Positions 49,120 to 59,073 are shown, counted from the stretch's first letter. The stretch: DNA of 64,000 nucleotides from an uncultured Nitrospira sp. (GCA_902500825.1 CABVRX010000004.1:1-64000); one strand, 5' to 3'. The notes: a model not told the origin generated them from the sequence alone. Translations and numbers: made by a program.

Positions 49120-50324
49120 CTCTTCTTACTTCCGCCTTTGCGCGATCGTAACCGTTCATACCACTGTGGGCCGCTTGGGACGATGCACCCCAACAACCGT
49201 GGAGACGTCGCCCCCGTCACCGATGGCACGTTCCCGCACTGTTCCATGACGGTCTGATACGCCAGGACGGCAAACGCCACCGATTCCAGCGCCTTACTGT
49301 CCCATCCGTGCGATTCAAATGGCATGACCGGCACTGGAGCAAAGATGTCCCTCAAATGTCCCATGATCACACGGTTCCGGACACCGCCCCCACCCACAAT
49401 CACGTCATCAATCGGGCCTTTGATCCACCGCCTTGCCGTTCCCACCGCTTCAGCAGTCCATCGGCTGCATGTGGCCAGAAGATCTTCAATGGATAGCTGC
49501 CGGGCCTGTTGCAACCTCAACAACTCATCCAACATCTTTGCGCCGAACGCCTCACGGCCCGTCGATTTGGGGGGCGCCTGAGAAAGATACGGATGTGCGA
49601 GAAGTTTGGCGAGCAATCTTGAATCGATCTGGCCTTTGGCCGCCGAACGCCCCTCACGGTCCATTGAGACTCGCCCATTCGTGGTGCGAGACATGAGCCC
49701 ATCGAGAACCATATTTGCCGGCCCTGTGTCGAACGCGGCGAGTTCCGCAGTGCCTGATCCGCGGGGGAGATAGGTGACATTGCTGATACCGCCAAGATTT
49801 ACGATCAGCCGCGCTCGGCGCGGATGTCGAAACAACAGTGCGTGAACCCCCGGCGTAAGCGGTGCCCCTTGCCCTCCTGCTGCGATGTCGCGTGGGCGGA
49901 AATTGGCCACTGTCGTAATCCCCGTGCGCTCGGCAATGACTGCGGGCTCGGCGATTTGCAATGTAGATCGTATTGCGCCGACACCCGTATCTTTGATGCC
50001 ATGCGGCAGGTGATGCACCGTTTGGCCATGAGACCCGATCAGGTCCACATTCTCCGGGGATAATTGAGCCGACCGAATGACTCCTAAGGCGGCGTCGGCG
50101 AACCACTCGCCTAAGAGCGCATTCAGGTGGCAAATGTCCGTCACCGTCCCGGAAACCGATGCCGAGAGAATGCGTTGCTGTAGCGAACGAGGATAGGGAA
50201 GCGAATGAAACGCCATCATCTTGATATGGAGGCCGGCTTTCTGACGGGCGATGGTGACCAGCGCGGCATCCACCCCGTCCGCCGAAGTTCCTGACATCAA
50301 TCCGACAATGTTCATTTCCGGCAT
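49116..50324 (-). CDS. anmK: Anhydro-N-acetylmuramic acid kinase AnmK
   Basis: 402 residues, standard length. Phosphorylates 1,6-anhydro-N-acetylmuramic acid from peptidoglycan turnover, with ring cleavage, for recycling. Signatures: GLMSGTSADGVDAALV at the start, GSHGQTVHHLP, LGGISNVTYLP, AFDTGPANMVLDGL and VIVGGGGVRNRVIM. It overlaps the start of the DUF2726 gene by ATGA-like 4 bp. No murQ or amgK neighbour is visible. Confidence 0.95.
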   Translation of the reverse strand: MPEMNIVGLMSGTSADGVDAALVTIARQKAGLHIKMMAFHSLPYPRSLQQRILSASVSGTVTDICHLNALLGEWFADAALGVIRSAQLSPENVDLIGSHGQTVHHLPHGIKDTGVGAIRSTLQIAEPAVIAERTGITTVANFRPRDIAAGGQGAPLTPGVHALLFRHPRRARLIVNLGGISNVTYLPRGSGTAELAAFDTGPANMVLDGLMSRTTNGRVSMDREGRSAAKGQIDSRLLAKLLAHPYLSQAPPKSTGREAFGAKMLDELLRLQQARQLSIEDLLATCSRWTAEAVGTARRWIKGPIDDVIVGGGGVRNRVIMGHLRDIFAPVPVMPFESHGWDSKALESVAFAVLAYQTVMEQCGNVPSVTGATSPRLLGCIVPSGPQWYERLRSRKGGSKKR

Positions 50325-50458
50325 CCTTTCACCATCCGCACGAATGCTGAGAGACTCACGGGTGTGCTACGCTAATCGAACTTTTGTATATGGTCAAGGA
50401 GCGAATGGACAGGGCCCATTGCGTGATATCGCTCTCATGATCTCGTTGACACCGTAAT

Positions 50459-51415
50459 ATGCGAATGATACCGTCCCCGCCGATGTTTTCGGTCAACCAC
50501 GTGCGGAAGTTATCTGTCCTCCCTCTCCTCACCGTGCTCGTCGGCTTCCTTTCCCCCTTTGGCGCCATTACCGAAGCTCGCGATCCCATTCCCGTGGTCG
50601 TCACGATTCCCGTCTTGAAGGATTTGGCCGAGCAGGTCGGTGGCTCGCATGTACGAGTCACGTCTTTGCTGAGCGGCTATGAAAATGAGCATACCTATTC
50701 ACCCAAGCCCACCGATTTAGTCGCCGTCCGGAAGGCGAGGCTCTTGTTGGAGATCGGTATGGGGCTGGAGGTCTGGGTTTCATCTCTGGTGAAAAACGCC
50801 GGAGGACGATCATTACGTGTAATCACGACCTCCCAAGGAGTCGAGCTGATTCGAGACGATGCCGACGCTCATGAAGAGACACATCACGATGCGGAGCCAG
50901 GGAATCCGCATATTTGGTTGGACCCTGAGAATGTCGCCATCATGTTGCGCCACATCACCGACGCCCTCATCGAAGTGGACCCACGTCATACGGCTGAATA
51001 CCAGACCAATCAAGCCGGCTATCTTCAACGGCTGAGTCAGTTGCAAAAAGAACTGTCTGCGCGTACTCAACGGTTATCCGATCGGCGTTTCATCGCCCAT
51101 CATCCGGCTTGGCCTTATTTGGCAAAGCGATTTAGCCTGGACATTGTCGGCACGATTCATAGGCAGTCCGGCACAGAACCATCCGCCTTGCATCTACAAC
51201 ATCTCATTGAGAAGATTAGACGAGAGAATATCAGGGTTGTCGTATCCGAGGTTCAACTCAGCCAGCGACTCCCGGATCTGCTGGCGAGGGAAACGAAGGC
51301 CCACGTCGTCGTCTTGACGACGATGCCGGGCGGTTTGCCGGGAACTGAGACCTACCTCGACATGCTTCGCCATAATGTGCTCCAATTGGCCGGTGCGTTG
51401 GAAAGGACCTCGTAA
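50459..51415 (+). CDS. znuA: Zinc/manganese ABC importer, binding protein
   Basis: 318 residues of the cluster A-I metal solute-binding family. A signal region (LPLLTVLVGFLSPFGAITEA) is followed by VVTIPVLKDLAEQVGG, the metal-ligand loops ENEHTYSPKPTDL and PGNPHIWLDPENV, and AHHPAWPYLAKRFSL. A His-rich loop (DADAHEETHHDAEPGNPH) is inserted before the second ligand motif, typical of Zn-importing ZnuA. It is the first gene of a three-gene importer cluster. No clear Zur box is seen upstream. Confidence 0.85.
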   Translation: MRMIPSPPMFSVNHVRKLSVLPLLTVLVGFLSPFGAITEARDPIPVVVTIPVLKDLAEQVGGSHVRVTSLLSGYENEHTYSPKPTDLVAVRKARLLLEIGMGLEVWVSSLVKNAGGRSLRVITTSQGVELIRDDADAHEETHHDAEPGNPHIWLDPENVAIMLRHITDALIEVDPRHTAEYQTNQAGYLQRLSQLQKELSARTQRLSDRRFIAHHPAWPYLAKRFSLDIVGTIHRQSGTEPSALHLQHLIEKIRRENIRVVVSEVQLSQRLPDLLARETKAHVVVLTTMPGGLPGTETYLDMLRHNVLQLAGALERTS

Positions 51416-51453
51416 CCTTTCTCATCTTACTGCCGGAAGGAGCTTCGGATTCC

Positions 51454-52245
51454 GTGTCTGATCCCCGCGAGCCGATCATCCGTTTTGACCATGCCTCCTT
51501 CGGGTTTCCCGAGCTCATCGCGCTCAAAGATATTTCGTTGGATATCTACGAGGGCGAGTTCGTGGGAGTCATCGGCCCAAACGGATCAGGCAAGACGACG
51601 CTGTGCCGTGCTGTCCTGGGCCTTCTCGCTCCAGTGGAGGGCCATCTTCATATCTTCGACTGCGCCTGTGACGAGCTCCGCTGCCACCATCGCGCCAAAA
51701 TCGGTTACCTCCCGCAGAAAGGAGTCGTCGATCGGAATTTTCCGGTGACGGTCCTTGAAACAGTGATGATGGGCCGATATGGAGCACTGGGCCTGTTCAA
51801 ACGGCCAGGGAGGAAAGACCAGAATATCGCGTTGGAAGCCCTGACTCAGGTCGGGATGGAATCTCACAAGGATAATGCCCTTGGCCAGCTGTCCGGCGGC
51901 CAGCAACAGCGCGTCTTCATCGCCAGGGCCCTGGCCCAGGAACCCAAGGTCCTGATATTGGATGAACCGACAACGGGTCTGGATATCACTGCTCAACACA
52001 ATGTCATTGAGTTGGTACAGCACCTTCATGACGAGCTCAAACTCACGGTCCTCCTTATTACGCACGACATTAATATGATCCGTTCACAAGTGGATCGATT
52101 GGTTCTCCTCAAAACCAGACTCTTCGCCGCCGGTCCCCCGGGTGAAGTCCTCAAGCCGGAAATTCTTCATCAGGTGTACGGCAAAGACCTCGTGATTACG
52201 GAGAAAGATCTCGTCATCGTCGAAGATTACCACCATCATCACTAG
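51454..52245 (+). CDS. znuC: Zinc/manganese ABC importer, ATPase
   Basis: 263 residues, GTG start. Walker A is [17 protein letters not shown], signature [15 protein letters not shown], Walker [17 protein letters not shown]. It pairs with the permease encoded 16 bp downstream and the binding protein 38 bp upstream. The C-terminus ends in a run of four histidines (DYHHHH), which may sense or bind metal on the cytoplasmic side. The exact metal (Zn versus Mn) cannot be told from the ATPase alone. Confidence 0.9.
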   Translation: MSDPREPIIRFDHASFGFPELIALKDISLDIYEGEFVGVIGPNGSGKTTLCRAVLGLLAPVEGHLHIFDCACDELRCHHRAKIGYLPQKGVVDRNFPVTVLETVMMGRYGALGLFKRPGRKDQNIALEALTQVGMESHKDNALGQLSGGQQQRVFIARALAQEPKVLILDEPTTGLDITAQHNVIELVQHLHDELKLTVLLITHDINMIRSQVDRLVLLKTRLFAAGPPGEVLKPEILHQVYGKDLVITEKDLVIVEDYHHHH

Positions 52246-52261
52246 AAATTGACTTGAGACT

Positions 52262-53092
52262 ATGCTCGATCTTCTCGCCTATGATTTCATGCAACGCTCC
52301 CTCCTCGCCGCTGCGATGGTCGGTGGACTCTGCTCGGTCATTGGCGTGTTCGTTGTGTTGCGGGGGCTGGCGTTCGTGGGAGCCGGGACGTCGCATGCCG
52401 CATTCGCGGGCGTGACGCTGGGCTACTTGATGGGGTGGCCGCCCTTGTTACTGGCCATCGTGTTCGGCCTTGCGACAGTTTGGATTACAGGCTGGGTCGA
52501 AGAACGTGGCCGAATGAAGCTGGATGTCTCGATCGGCATTCTCTATACCACGACGATGGCTCTGGGCATTCTCTTTATCGGACTGATGAAAACGTACAAT
52601 GCCGAGGTGTACGGATACTTATTCGGCAGTGTTCTCTCGGTCACTCCCGATGAACTTCAGACCATCGCGGCGCTGAGTATTCTCGTGTTGGGTCTCCTTC
52701 TGCTGTTTGCCAAGGAACTCTATTTCATCGCGTTTGATCAAGAGATGGCTGAAGCATCCGGCGTGCCCGCACGACAGATATTTTTTCTCCTCCTGACGTT
52801 GGTCGCGTTGACGGTGGTGGTTTCACTGAAAACCGTCGGAGCAATCCTGGTATTTGCCATGATCTTGATTCCGGCCTCGACCGCGTACCAACTCACGCAT
52901 AGTCTCGCAGCACTGACTCTGTATTCCGCAACAATCGGGATTCTGACCGCGGTAACCGGTGTCCTGATCTCTGCCCTGTGGGATGTGCCTTCAGGACCAG
53001 CCATTGTCTTACTGGCTACCACGGTGTTTTTTATCTCGGTTTTCTTCTCTCCGAAACGTGTACGGCGCCCACGGCTTGCGCATTCCCATTAG
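52262..53092 (+). CDS. znuB: Zinc/manganese ABC importer, permease
   Basis: 276-residue ABC-3 family permease with about eight hydrophobic segments. Typical features are FVVLRGLAFVGAGTSHAAFAG near the N-terminus and SVLSVTPDELQTIAA followed by GAILVFAMILIPASTAYQL in the second half. It completes the ZnuABC-type importer. Its end is basic (SPKRVRRPRLAHSH), a common cytoplasmic tail. Confidence 0.9.
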   Translation: MLDLLAYDFMQRSLLAAAMVGGLCSVIGVFVVLRGLAFVGAGTSHAAFAGVTLGYLMGWPPLLLAIVFGLATVWITGWVEERGRMKLDVSIGILYTTTMALGILFIGLMKTYNAEVYGYLFGSVLSVTPDELQTIAALSILVLGLLLLFAKELYFIAFDQEMAEASGVPARQIFFLLLTLVALTVVVSLKTVGAILVFAMILIPASTAYQLTHSLAALTLYSATIGILTAVTGVLISALWDVPSGPAIVLLATTVFFISVFFSPKRVRRPRLAHSH

Positions 53093-53333
53093 ATACTTTG
53101 GCACTGGTAAAGTTTCAATGTTTTGTGAATCAACGTTCGTGACAAGCAAGACAAATTTTCCCAGTGCCGATACTTTAGATACCTTGCTCCGTTCTGGCGA
53201 TAATGCTATCTGTAAGGCATACCCACCTCGATCATGAGGCGCTCATTATTTCTAGTACAAGAAGAGTGCGACAAAGAGCGATGAGGTGATTGATCGCTCA
53301 ATCGAGAAGGACAAGCACGAGAGGAGGGATTTC

Positions 53334-53963
53334 ATGCATAGGCACGCATTTCGAGCAGGTGCCATTGGGTTGGTATTCACCGTCGGCGTCGCTCTATTCC
53401 CCTTTTCAAATGGTGCGTTTGCGGAAGAGTTCGGTGGGATAGAACCAGGCAAATGGGTACTGGGCTTTCGAGTGGGATTTACACCACTGACCCAACAGCT
53501 CTCCGAAAACACCTCAACCTCGGTCGGACCGCTCGTCAATTTTCAAGGTTTGTACAGTGTGAACACTTGGCTCTTGGTCGGAATGATGCTTGACTGGGAA
53601 CGCCACGGCGTCAGCCTGGAGCGACCTGACATAGATCTCGGACATCAAGATACGGTATCGGTGCTACCAACCGTGGAACTGCGCCCAGTGAAATTAGGTC
53701 GGATCATCCCATATGTGAACATGAGCTTCGGCGTGAACGTCAACAGCTTCGGCGAGGATACCGCCGTTCGCATCAGTCCCAGCAACACCTTTGCTTGGCG
53801 GTTAGGGTGGGGAGCCGACTACAAGCTCAATGATCGGTTCGCACTCAACACGGAGTGGGCCTACAAGCGGAACGACGGCCATACCACCGGTACCGGCGGT
53901 CGGAACGATGACTGGAACGCATCCTCATTCGGATTTCTCTTCGGCGGAAAGATGTTCTTCTAA
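53334..53963 (+). CDS. Outer-membrane beta-barrel protein
   Basis: 209 residues from the ATG at 53334, chosen for the strong GAGGAGGGA site. A signal peptide (IGLVFTVGVALFPFSNGAFAEE) is followed by barrel-like strands (KWVLGFRVGFTPL, LLVGMMLDWERHGV, IIPYVNMSFGVNVNSFG, FAWRLGWGADYKL) and the C-terminal FLFGGKMFF with terminal Phe. It is of the OmpW/OmpX-like small barrel class. It follows the metal-importer genes by about 240 bp but has its own leader, so cotranscription is doubtful. Confidence 0.8.
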   Translation: MHRHAFRAGAIGLVFTVGVALFPFSNGAFAEEFGGIEPGKWVLGFRVGFTPLTQQLSENTSTSVGPLVNFQGLYSVNTWLLVGMMLDWERHGVSLERPDIDLGHQDTVSVLPTVELRPVKLGRIIPYVNMSFGVNVNSFGEDTAVRISPSNTFAWRLGWGADYKLNDRFALNTEWAYKRNDGHTTGTGGRNDDWNASSFGFLFGGKMFF

Positions 53964-54022
53964 CCGGTCTTTCCTCGGCAGCACGATTGCGACCGGTCGC
54001 TCACGAGACGTGGCTCACTGTT

Positions 54023-54454
54023 TCATTCAAGCCGACTATTTTTGCTTCGACTCCAAACCATGCCGGTTTGCTCCTTTGAGCTGAAACCCAGCTTTTCATA
54101 AAAACCAGGCCGCCTGGTACAGAGCCAAAAGAGTTCGACCCGCTTGAGGCGTGGGTGATGGAGTATGCGTTGGACAATTTCAGTCCCCACGCCTTGCCCC
54201 TGATAGGCCCGGTCGACGATTACATCCCAAATTGTTGCACGATAGATGAAGTCGGTGAGGACCCGACCAAATCCGACGAGACGATCCCTATCCCACGCAC
54301 AAAGGGATACGTCGGTATGGCGTAGCATTTCCTTCGCGTCGTCGAGAGATCGGGCTTTGGCCCATGGGGCTTGATGGAACAGCCCGAGGAGCTGAGAGAC
54401 GTCAGGGGGTTCGTGATGAGAGTAGGTGACAACGGACTTGAGGGTTGGAGGCAT
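54023..54454 (-). CDS. GNAT-family acetyltransferase
   Basis: 143 residues with the GNAT core: LCAWDRDRLVGFGRVLTDF, IWDVIVDRAYQGQGVGTEIVQRIL (acetyl-CoA-binding motif A with the Q-G-x-G-x turn) and FYEKLGFSSKE. The acceptor substrate is unknown. Related proteins acetylate small amines or N-termini of proteins. It diverges from the zinc-ribbon gene by 50 bp. Confidence 0.85.
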   Translation of the reverse strand: MPPTLKSVVTYSHHEPPDVSQLLGLFHQAPWAKARSLDDAKEMLRHTDVSLCAWDRDRLVGFGRVLTDFIYRATIWDVIVDRAYQGQGVGTEIVQRILHHPRLKRVELFWLCTRRPGFYEKLGFSSKEQTGMVWSRSKNSRLE

Positions 54455-54504
54455 CTTATACTAGAGTATCCTCCCGAATAGTCTTAAAGTGTACGGGGAA
54501 ACCG

Positions 54505-54684
54505 ATGTCAACGCAAGTCCGAACCTGTCCAAAGTGCTCCCAACTCATGTGGCTGAAGCCGGATGAGTATGAGATGCTCGACGATGAAACCGTTCGAGCG
54601 AAGTGCCCCCACTGCGGTAGCGCTGCTCGCTTCAAACTGGTCTCCGTTGGCGCAAATGCGTTGGGCCCCAAGATGGGCCATTAG
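54505..54684 (+). CDS. Small zinc-ribbon protein
   Basis: 59 residues from the ATG at 54505 with GGGGAAA upstream. Two CxxC pairs (CPKCSQLMWLKPDEYEMLDD and CPHCGSAARF) form one zinc ribbon of about 35 residues. Such tiny proteins often act as nucleic-acid or protein adaptors. It is probably a real gene: clear ribosome site, tight fold, no overlap with neighbours. Confidence 0.65.
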   Translation: MSTQVRTCPKCSQLMWLKPDEYEMLDDETVRAKCPHCGSAARFKLVSVGANALGPKMGH

Positions 54685-54727
54685 TTGGTTTGCTGATTTT
54701 TCAGCACGTAGAACTCGACGCTGCGCA

Positions 54728-55150
54728 TCACATGCCGCCACCCGCGCCGTCCAACTCAGGCTTATTGCCGGGAAGGACTTTGTGTAGGGCGGCGCGGTAC
54801 TCCTTGATCCGGTTTTCGTCCGTTCGTCCCATCTCAATTTCTTTATCCCGGTGCATTCGTTCTAAATGATCCAATACCGAGAGAAGCGGTTGAACAGCCC
54901 CGAGGAGGTTCCCGATTTCAAACGCCTCCAACGAGGACACCAACGATTCATTCAGCGCCTTATACGGGGTGCCGGCGCTCTGGCTTCGAACGCGTGAGAC
55001 GATGGTTTCATAGCTATCGACTGTCTCGAAAGAAGGTTTCAGACCCGAAGACAGAACGCTCAAGTGGACAACGGGTGGAAGTTTGGCAGCGTAGGACTTG
55101 AGATAAGCTGTCAACCCTCCCACAGCATCGAGTACTTCGGTGGTCAGCAT
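54728..55150 (-). CDS. Helical hypothetical protein
   Basis: 140 residues, largely helical and soluble (SLEAFEIGNLLGAVQPLLSVLDHLERM), with a Gly-rich C-terminus (GAGGGM). I recognise no family. The ATG overlaps the end of the rluD-type gene by 7 bp, so the two are probably cotranscribed and translation is likely coupled. Confidence 0.55.
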   Translation of the reverse strand: MLTTEVLDAVGGLTAYLKSYAAKLPPVVHLSVLSSGLKPSFETVDSYETIVSRVRSQSAGTPYKALNESLVSSLEAFEIGNLLGAVQPLLSVLDHLERMHRDKEIEMGRTDENRIKEYRAALHKVLPGNKPELDGAGGGM

Positions 55151-56148
55151 GCATCCTCGGCAACGTGCATGTCGGTGACTGGTCCACGCGGCTTCTTCTC
55201 TCCACTGATGATGAGCTGTTCAAGCTCATACATGACCCGCTCCATATCGCCGGGCATCGGCCTCGTAAAGTCTTCCACAGTGCCCGTTGCCGGATGAGTG
55301 AAGCCGAGAGTTCTGGCATGGAGCATCACACGAGGAATCTCTACGTCACCGACCGTACACACCTTTCGTCCGCCGTACGTGTGGTCCCCCAGAATGGGAT
55401 GGCCCAATGACGTGAGGTGAACCCGAAGCTGGTGCGTTCGGCCCGTTCTCGGGTAGAGCAGCACATGCGCGGCCATTTTCCCATACCGCCGCTCCACCGC
55501 GTACTCCGTTGCAGATTCCTTGGGGCTGGTCGTTCGTGGAGAAAATTTTTTTCGGTCTTTGATGTCCCGACCAATAGCCAGTTCGATCAGTCCTCGGCCT
55601 TTCTTGGGAACCCCCCAAATCAATGCCTCGTAGACCCTGGTAATGGTATGAAGCTTGAACTGCGCTGCAAGGGCACGGTGCGCCGCATCAGTCTTGGTAA
55701 TGACCATGACGCCGGACGTTTCCTTGTCCAGTCGATGAACGAGGCCGGGTCGCTCTTTTCCCCCAATGGTCGAAATGGTTCCACCCGACGTTTGAAAATG
55801 ATGCAGTAGCGCGTTGACAAGCGTTCCAGTCCAGTTCCCTGGGGCCGGATGCACGACAATGCCGGGTGGTTTATTCAACATCAGAAGGGAATCATCTTCG
55901 AACATGACTTCCAGTGGGATGGCTTCTCCCTTGATCGAGAGGGGCTCAGGCTTCGGCACATCCATAGTAATCCTGTCGCCGGGTTTGATCTTGTGGCTCG
56001 CCTTTACCATCTGATCATTGACGCGGATGCGCCCCAGCTCGATCAGACGTTGCAACGCGGAGCGCGAGATGTCTCGTTCTCGATTGACGAGAAAGAGATC
56101 CAGCCGCTTGGGCTGTTCTCCCGATGTGATGAGAAATTCAGTAATCAT
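55144..56148 (-). CDS. rluD: RluD-family pseudouridine synthase
   Basis: About 334 residues. An N-terminal S4 RNA-binding domain (QRLIELGRIRVNDQMVKASHKI) is followed by the catalytic domain. The signature HRLDKETSGVMVITKT contains the catalytic Asp (family motif HRLDxxTSG), and the supporting LNKPPGIVVHP and RTGRTHQLRVHL are present. RluD-type enzymes modify 23S rRNA helix 69. The symbol is by family; RluA/RluC cannot be excluded. ATG at 56148 or GTG at 56154 may be the start. Confidence 0.88.
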   Translation of the reverse strand: MITEFLITSGEQPKRLDLFLVNRERDISRSALQRLIELGRIRVNDQMVKASHKIKPGDRITMDVPKPEPLSIKGEAIPLEVMFEDDSLLMLNKPPGIVVHPAPGNWTGTLVNALLHHFQTSGGTISTIGGKERPGLVHRLDKETSGVMVITKTDAAHRALAAQFKLHTITRVYEALIWGVPKKGRGLIELAIGRDIKDRKKFSPRTTSPKESATEYAVERRYGKMAAHVLLYPRTGRTHQLRVHLTSLGHPILGDHTYGGRKVCTVGDVEIPRVMLHARTLGFTHPATGTVEDFTRPMPGDMERVMYELEQLIISGEKKPRGPVTDMHVAEDAC

Positions 56149-56383
56149 GGGCACAACACGCTACTAAAGAGCCTTGGTCAAATGCAATGGACTACGCCAG
56201 GCTGTTTGTATCTTTTGTCCTAGAGGATCATCATATCGAATAGGCCGGTTCGAATAGCCCAACGAATGATTTCGAGAGCCCAGTGTCTTGATCCCGCTGA
56301 TTCCGTTGGGAACAGGCTCTCTCAGGGGAGAGGTTGAAGCCGGCGAGGTGTTTTGTTAGGGTGCGCCCCTTGGAGCAACTCAC

Positions 56384-57814
56384 ATGGGCATACGATTTTC
56401 TCATTACGACCCAGAGGGGTTCTATGACGAGCTGTATGAAGGGAGGGGCCAACCACGACCCGGAAGCACCCTTTTGCTCAGAAAGTTTGCATCACTGCCT
56501 GAAGGAGAACTGCAAAAGCGCCAGGAAGCGGCGGAACGCGTGATTCTCAACATGGGAATGACGTTCGGCGTCTATGGAAGCGAAGACGGACATGAGCAAA
56601 TCTTCCCTTTCGACATCGTGCCACGGATTATTTCGGCGTCGGACTGGGAACACATTGAATCGGGGCTTCGTCAACGCATGCGGGCGTTGAACTTGTTTAT
56701 CGACGATGTGTACCACGATCAAAAGATCCTCAAGAACGGAGTGATTCCCAACGAGCTGATTCATTCCAGCAAGGGTTTTTTGCAACCCTGCATGGGTCTC
56801 AACCCACCGCGAGGCATCTGGTGCCACATTGCCGGAATCGACCTGGTTCGAATCAGCGATGGACGGTACTATGTCCTCGAAGACAACACCCGTTGCCCGT
56901 CCGGGGTGGCCTATGTGTTGGAGGCCAGACAGGTCATGAAGCGGACATTTCCCGAGCTGTTCGAGGCCTATCGCGTGCGGCCGGTTGATGGATATCCTAA
57001 CCAACTCTTGGAAACCCTTCGGTCCCTTTCTGAGCTTCCGGATCCGACCGTCGTGATTCTCACGCCGGGCACTTTCAATTCTGCCTATTATGAACATTCC
57101 CTGCTCGCCCAAAAGATGGGGGTGGAATTGGTCGAAGCCAACGATCTGGTGGTCGTAGATGGCTATGTTCACATGCGCACCACGAAGGGGTCTCAGCGCA
57201 TTGACGTCATCTATCGACGGATCAATGACGACTACCTCGACCCGCTGGCGTTTCGTCATGATTCCGTGCTGGGAGTCCCCGGCCTCATGGAATCTTACAA
57301 GCGAGGCAGAGTGGCGCTTGCCAATGCTCCCGGCACCGGCGTGTCGGACGATAAAGCCATCTACGCCTACATCCCAAAGATCATCAATTACTATTTGGCG
57401 GAAGAACCGATCCTCCCGAACGTGTCGACCTATGTGTGTTCCGATAGACGGGATCGGACCTATGTTCTGGAGCATTTGGATCAACTGGTCGTGAAAGCAA
57501 CCAACGAAGCCGGTGGCTACGGGATGATGATCGGCCCCCATGCCTCGAAACAGGAGCGTGAGGACTATGCGCGTCGAATTGAGGCGGACCCGCGCAACTA
57601 TATCGCCCAGCCAACCTTGGCACTCTCACGGGTACCCACCTTGGTGGAGGATCATCTCGAAGGGCGCCATGTCGATCTACGTCCGTACGTCTTGTATGGA
57701 CGTGATCTGCACGTCTTGCCGGGTGGTATGACGCGTGTGGCGTTACGGAAAGGCTCTCTCGTGGTGAATTCGTCTCAAGGTGGTGGCAATAAGGATACCT
57801 GGGTCCTTTCATGA
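56384..57814 (+). CDS. Circularly permuted ATP-grasp protein
   Basis: 476 residues of the DUF404/DUF407 circularly permuted ATP-grasp family: [14 protein letters not shown] near the start, [52 protein letters not shown] and [15 protein letters not shown] (ATP-binding loop). Family members are predicted peptide-ligase-like enzymes and travel with alpha-E, Anbu and transglutaminase genes. The next genes are exactly alpha-E and Anbu, although a 240-bp MITE-like element sits between. The GGAG site 8 nt before the ATG supports the start. Confidence 0.9.
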   Translation: MGIRFSHYDPEGFYDELYEGRGQPRPGSTLLLRKFASLPEGELQKRQEAAERVILNMGMTFGVYGSEDGHEQIFPFDIVPRIISASDWEHIESGLRQRMRALNLFIDDVYHDQKILKNGVIPNELIHSSKGFLQPCMGLNPPRGIWCHIAGIDLVRISDGRYYVLEDNTRCPSGVAYVLEARQVMKRTFPELFEAYRVRPVDGYPNQLLETLRSLSELPDPTVVILTPGTFNSAYYEHSLLAQKMGVELVEANDLVVVDGYVHMRTTKGSQRIDVIYRRINDDYLDPLAFRHDSVLGVPGLMESYKRGRVALANAPGTGVSDDKAIYAYIPKIINYYLAEEPILPNVSTYVCSDRRDRTYVLEHLDQLVVKATNEAGGYGMMIGPHASKQEREDYARRIEADPRNYIAQPTLALSRVPTLVEDHLEGRHVDLRPYVLYGRDLHVLPGGMTRVALRKGSLVVNSSQGGGNKDTWVLS

Positions 57815-57843
57815 ACGACGATAGTGCCGCTGCGCCGCGGAGG

Positions 57844-58083
57844 GCAGGCTGTTCAAAAAGGCCGTCCAGCAAGGCCGCAGCGAGATCCGCGACGCGAAGA
57901 ATAATGAGCGTCACGTTTGCGGACGGACGCGAGTTGGTGAGCGCCCAGTGTCTTAAGGGCGAGGCGTAGGCTGATTTGTACCCGCCCACCCATCGCCTGT
58001 CAGAACAGGCGTTTGCCCAGGCCGTACGTTGAGCCTCTGAGGGACGTGAGAACGAAGCTGGCGGAACTTTTTCAACAGCCTGC
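57844..58083. mobile_element. MITE-like element between operon genes
   Basis: A 240-bp non-coding segment bounded by terminal inverted repeats. Left GCAGGCTGTTCAAAAAG (57844-57860) and right CTTTTTCAACAGCCTGC (58067-58083) are reverse complements with one mismatch in 17. Internal GC-rich imperfect repeats (CGTCCAGCAAGGCCGCAGCG) and a hairpin-forming segment near 57990-58015 (CGCCTGTCAGAACAGGCG) are visible. There is no transposase frame, consistent with a non-autonomous miniature element. No target-site duplication is clear. It separates the ATP-grasp gene from the alpha-E gene by ending only 9 bp before the alpha-E start codon. Confidence 0.75.
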
Positions 58084-58092
58084 TGGTCAACG

Positions 58093-59073
58093 ATGCTGAG
58101 CCGAGTCGCCAGTTCCATCTATTGGCTGAACCGCTACATTGAACGGGCGGAGAATTATGCTCGATTCATCGAGGTGAACCTGAATCTCTCTCTCGATCTT
58201 CCCAGAGGCACCACGGAGCAGTGGGAGCCGTTGGTGGCCACCACGGGTGATCATGAGAGCTTTGCGGACCGTTGTGGGAAGGCAACGAAGGAGGCCGTCA
58301 TCCAATTTCTCTCAGTTGATGCCGCGAATCCCAACTCGATTCTGTCCTGCCTTACCGCCGCTCGGGAAAATGCTCGATCAGTGCGAGAGGTCATCTCCAC
58401 CGACATGTGGGAGCAAGTCAACCGCTTTTATCTCATGGTGAGGGCCGCCGCCTCGAACGGCCTGTCCAGCCACAATCTTCATACGTTCTTGGCGGACGTG
58501 AAAGCAAACAGCCATCTTTTTCTGGGCATCACCCATGCCACCATGTCGCACGGGGAAGGCTGGCATTTTGCCAGACTCGGTCGTCTGCTGGAACGGGCGG
58601 ACAAGACCTCCCGCATTCTGGATGTGAAATACTTCATGTTGCTCCCAACCGTCGCAGAAGTCGGTACGCCGTTCGATATCATCCAGTGGTCCGCCTTGTT
58701 GAAATCCGCAAGCGCCTTGGAGATGTATTACAAGCGCTTCGGCCGCATTTCCCCGGACGACGTCACGGCATTCCTGATTCTCGAGTCCACCTTTCCGCGA
58801 GCCATTCGCTACTGCCTCATCAAGAGTGAAGATTCGCTGCACGCCATCTCCGGATCGGAACATGGATCCTATCAGAACCAAGCTGAGAAACGGCTGGGAC
58901 GGCTGCGCGCCGAGTTGGATTTTGGCGATCTCGATGATTGCGTAGCCGGCGGCCTGCACGAATTCTTGGATCAGTTTCAAGCGCAGCTCAATCGCGTAGG
59001 GGACGCCATTTGTGAGACCTTCTTTGCCCCTCGCCCCATCCACAGTACAATCATCGGAGCGGAGGCACAATGA
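58093..59073 (+). CDS. Alpha-E domain protein (DUF403)
   Basis: 326 residues, nearly all helical. The N-terminus LSRVASSIYWLNRYIERAENYARFIEVN is the family signature, followed by VREVISTDMWEQVNRFY, HAMSH-like THATMSHGEGWHFARLGRLLERADKTSRILD and the C-terminal LHEFLDQFQAQL. Alpha-E proteins always accompany a circularly permuted ATP-grasp and often Anbu; their biochemical role is still unknown. No ribosome site is clear at 58093, where MITE sequence ends 9 bp upstream. The stop overlaps Anbu by ATGA. Confidence 0.9.
   Translation: MLSRVASSIYWLNRYIERAENYARFIEVNLNLSLDLPRGTTEQWEPLVATTGDHESFADRCGKATKEAVIQFLSVDAANPNSILSCLTAARENARSVREVISTDMWEQVNRFYLMVRAAASNGLSSHNLHTFLADVKANSHLFLGITHATMSHGEGWHFARLGRLLERADKTSRILDVKYFMLLPTVAEVGTPFDIIQWSALLKSASALEMYYKRFGRISPDDVTAFLILESTFPRAIRYCLIKSEDSLHAISGSEHGSYQNQAEKRLGRLRAELDFGDLDDCVAGGLHEFLDQFQAQLNRVGDAICETFFAPRPIHSTIIGAEAQ

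Noticed and set aside
53100-53168. GGCACTGG...CCAGTGCC inverted repeat after the metal permease
   Set aside because: Only 8 bp with a loop of about 53 nt; too weak to claim a terminator or regulatory function.
56492-57541. 349-codon frame antisense to the ATP-grasp gene
   Set aside because: It overlaps a clearly conserved gene throughout and shows no recognisable product.
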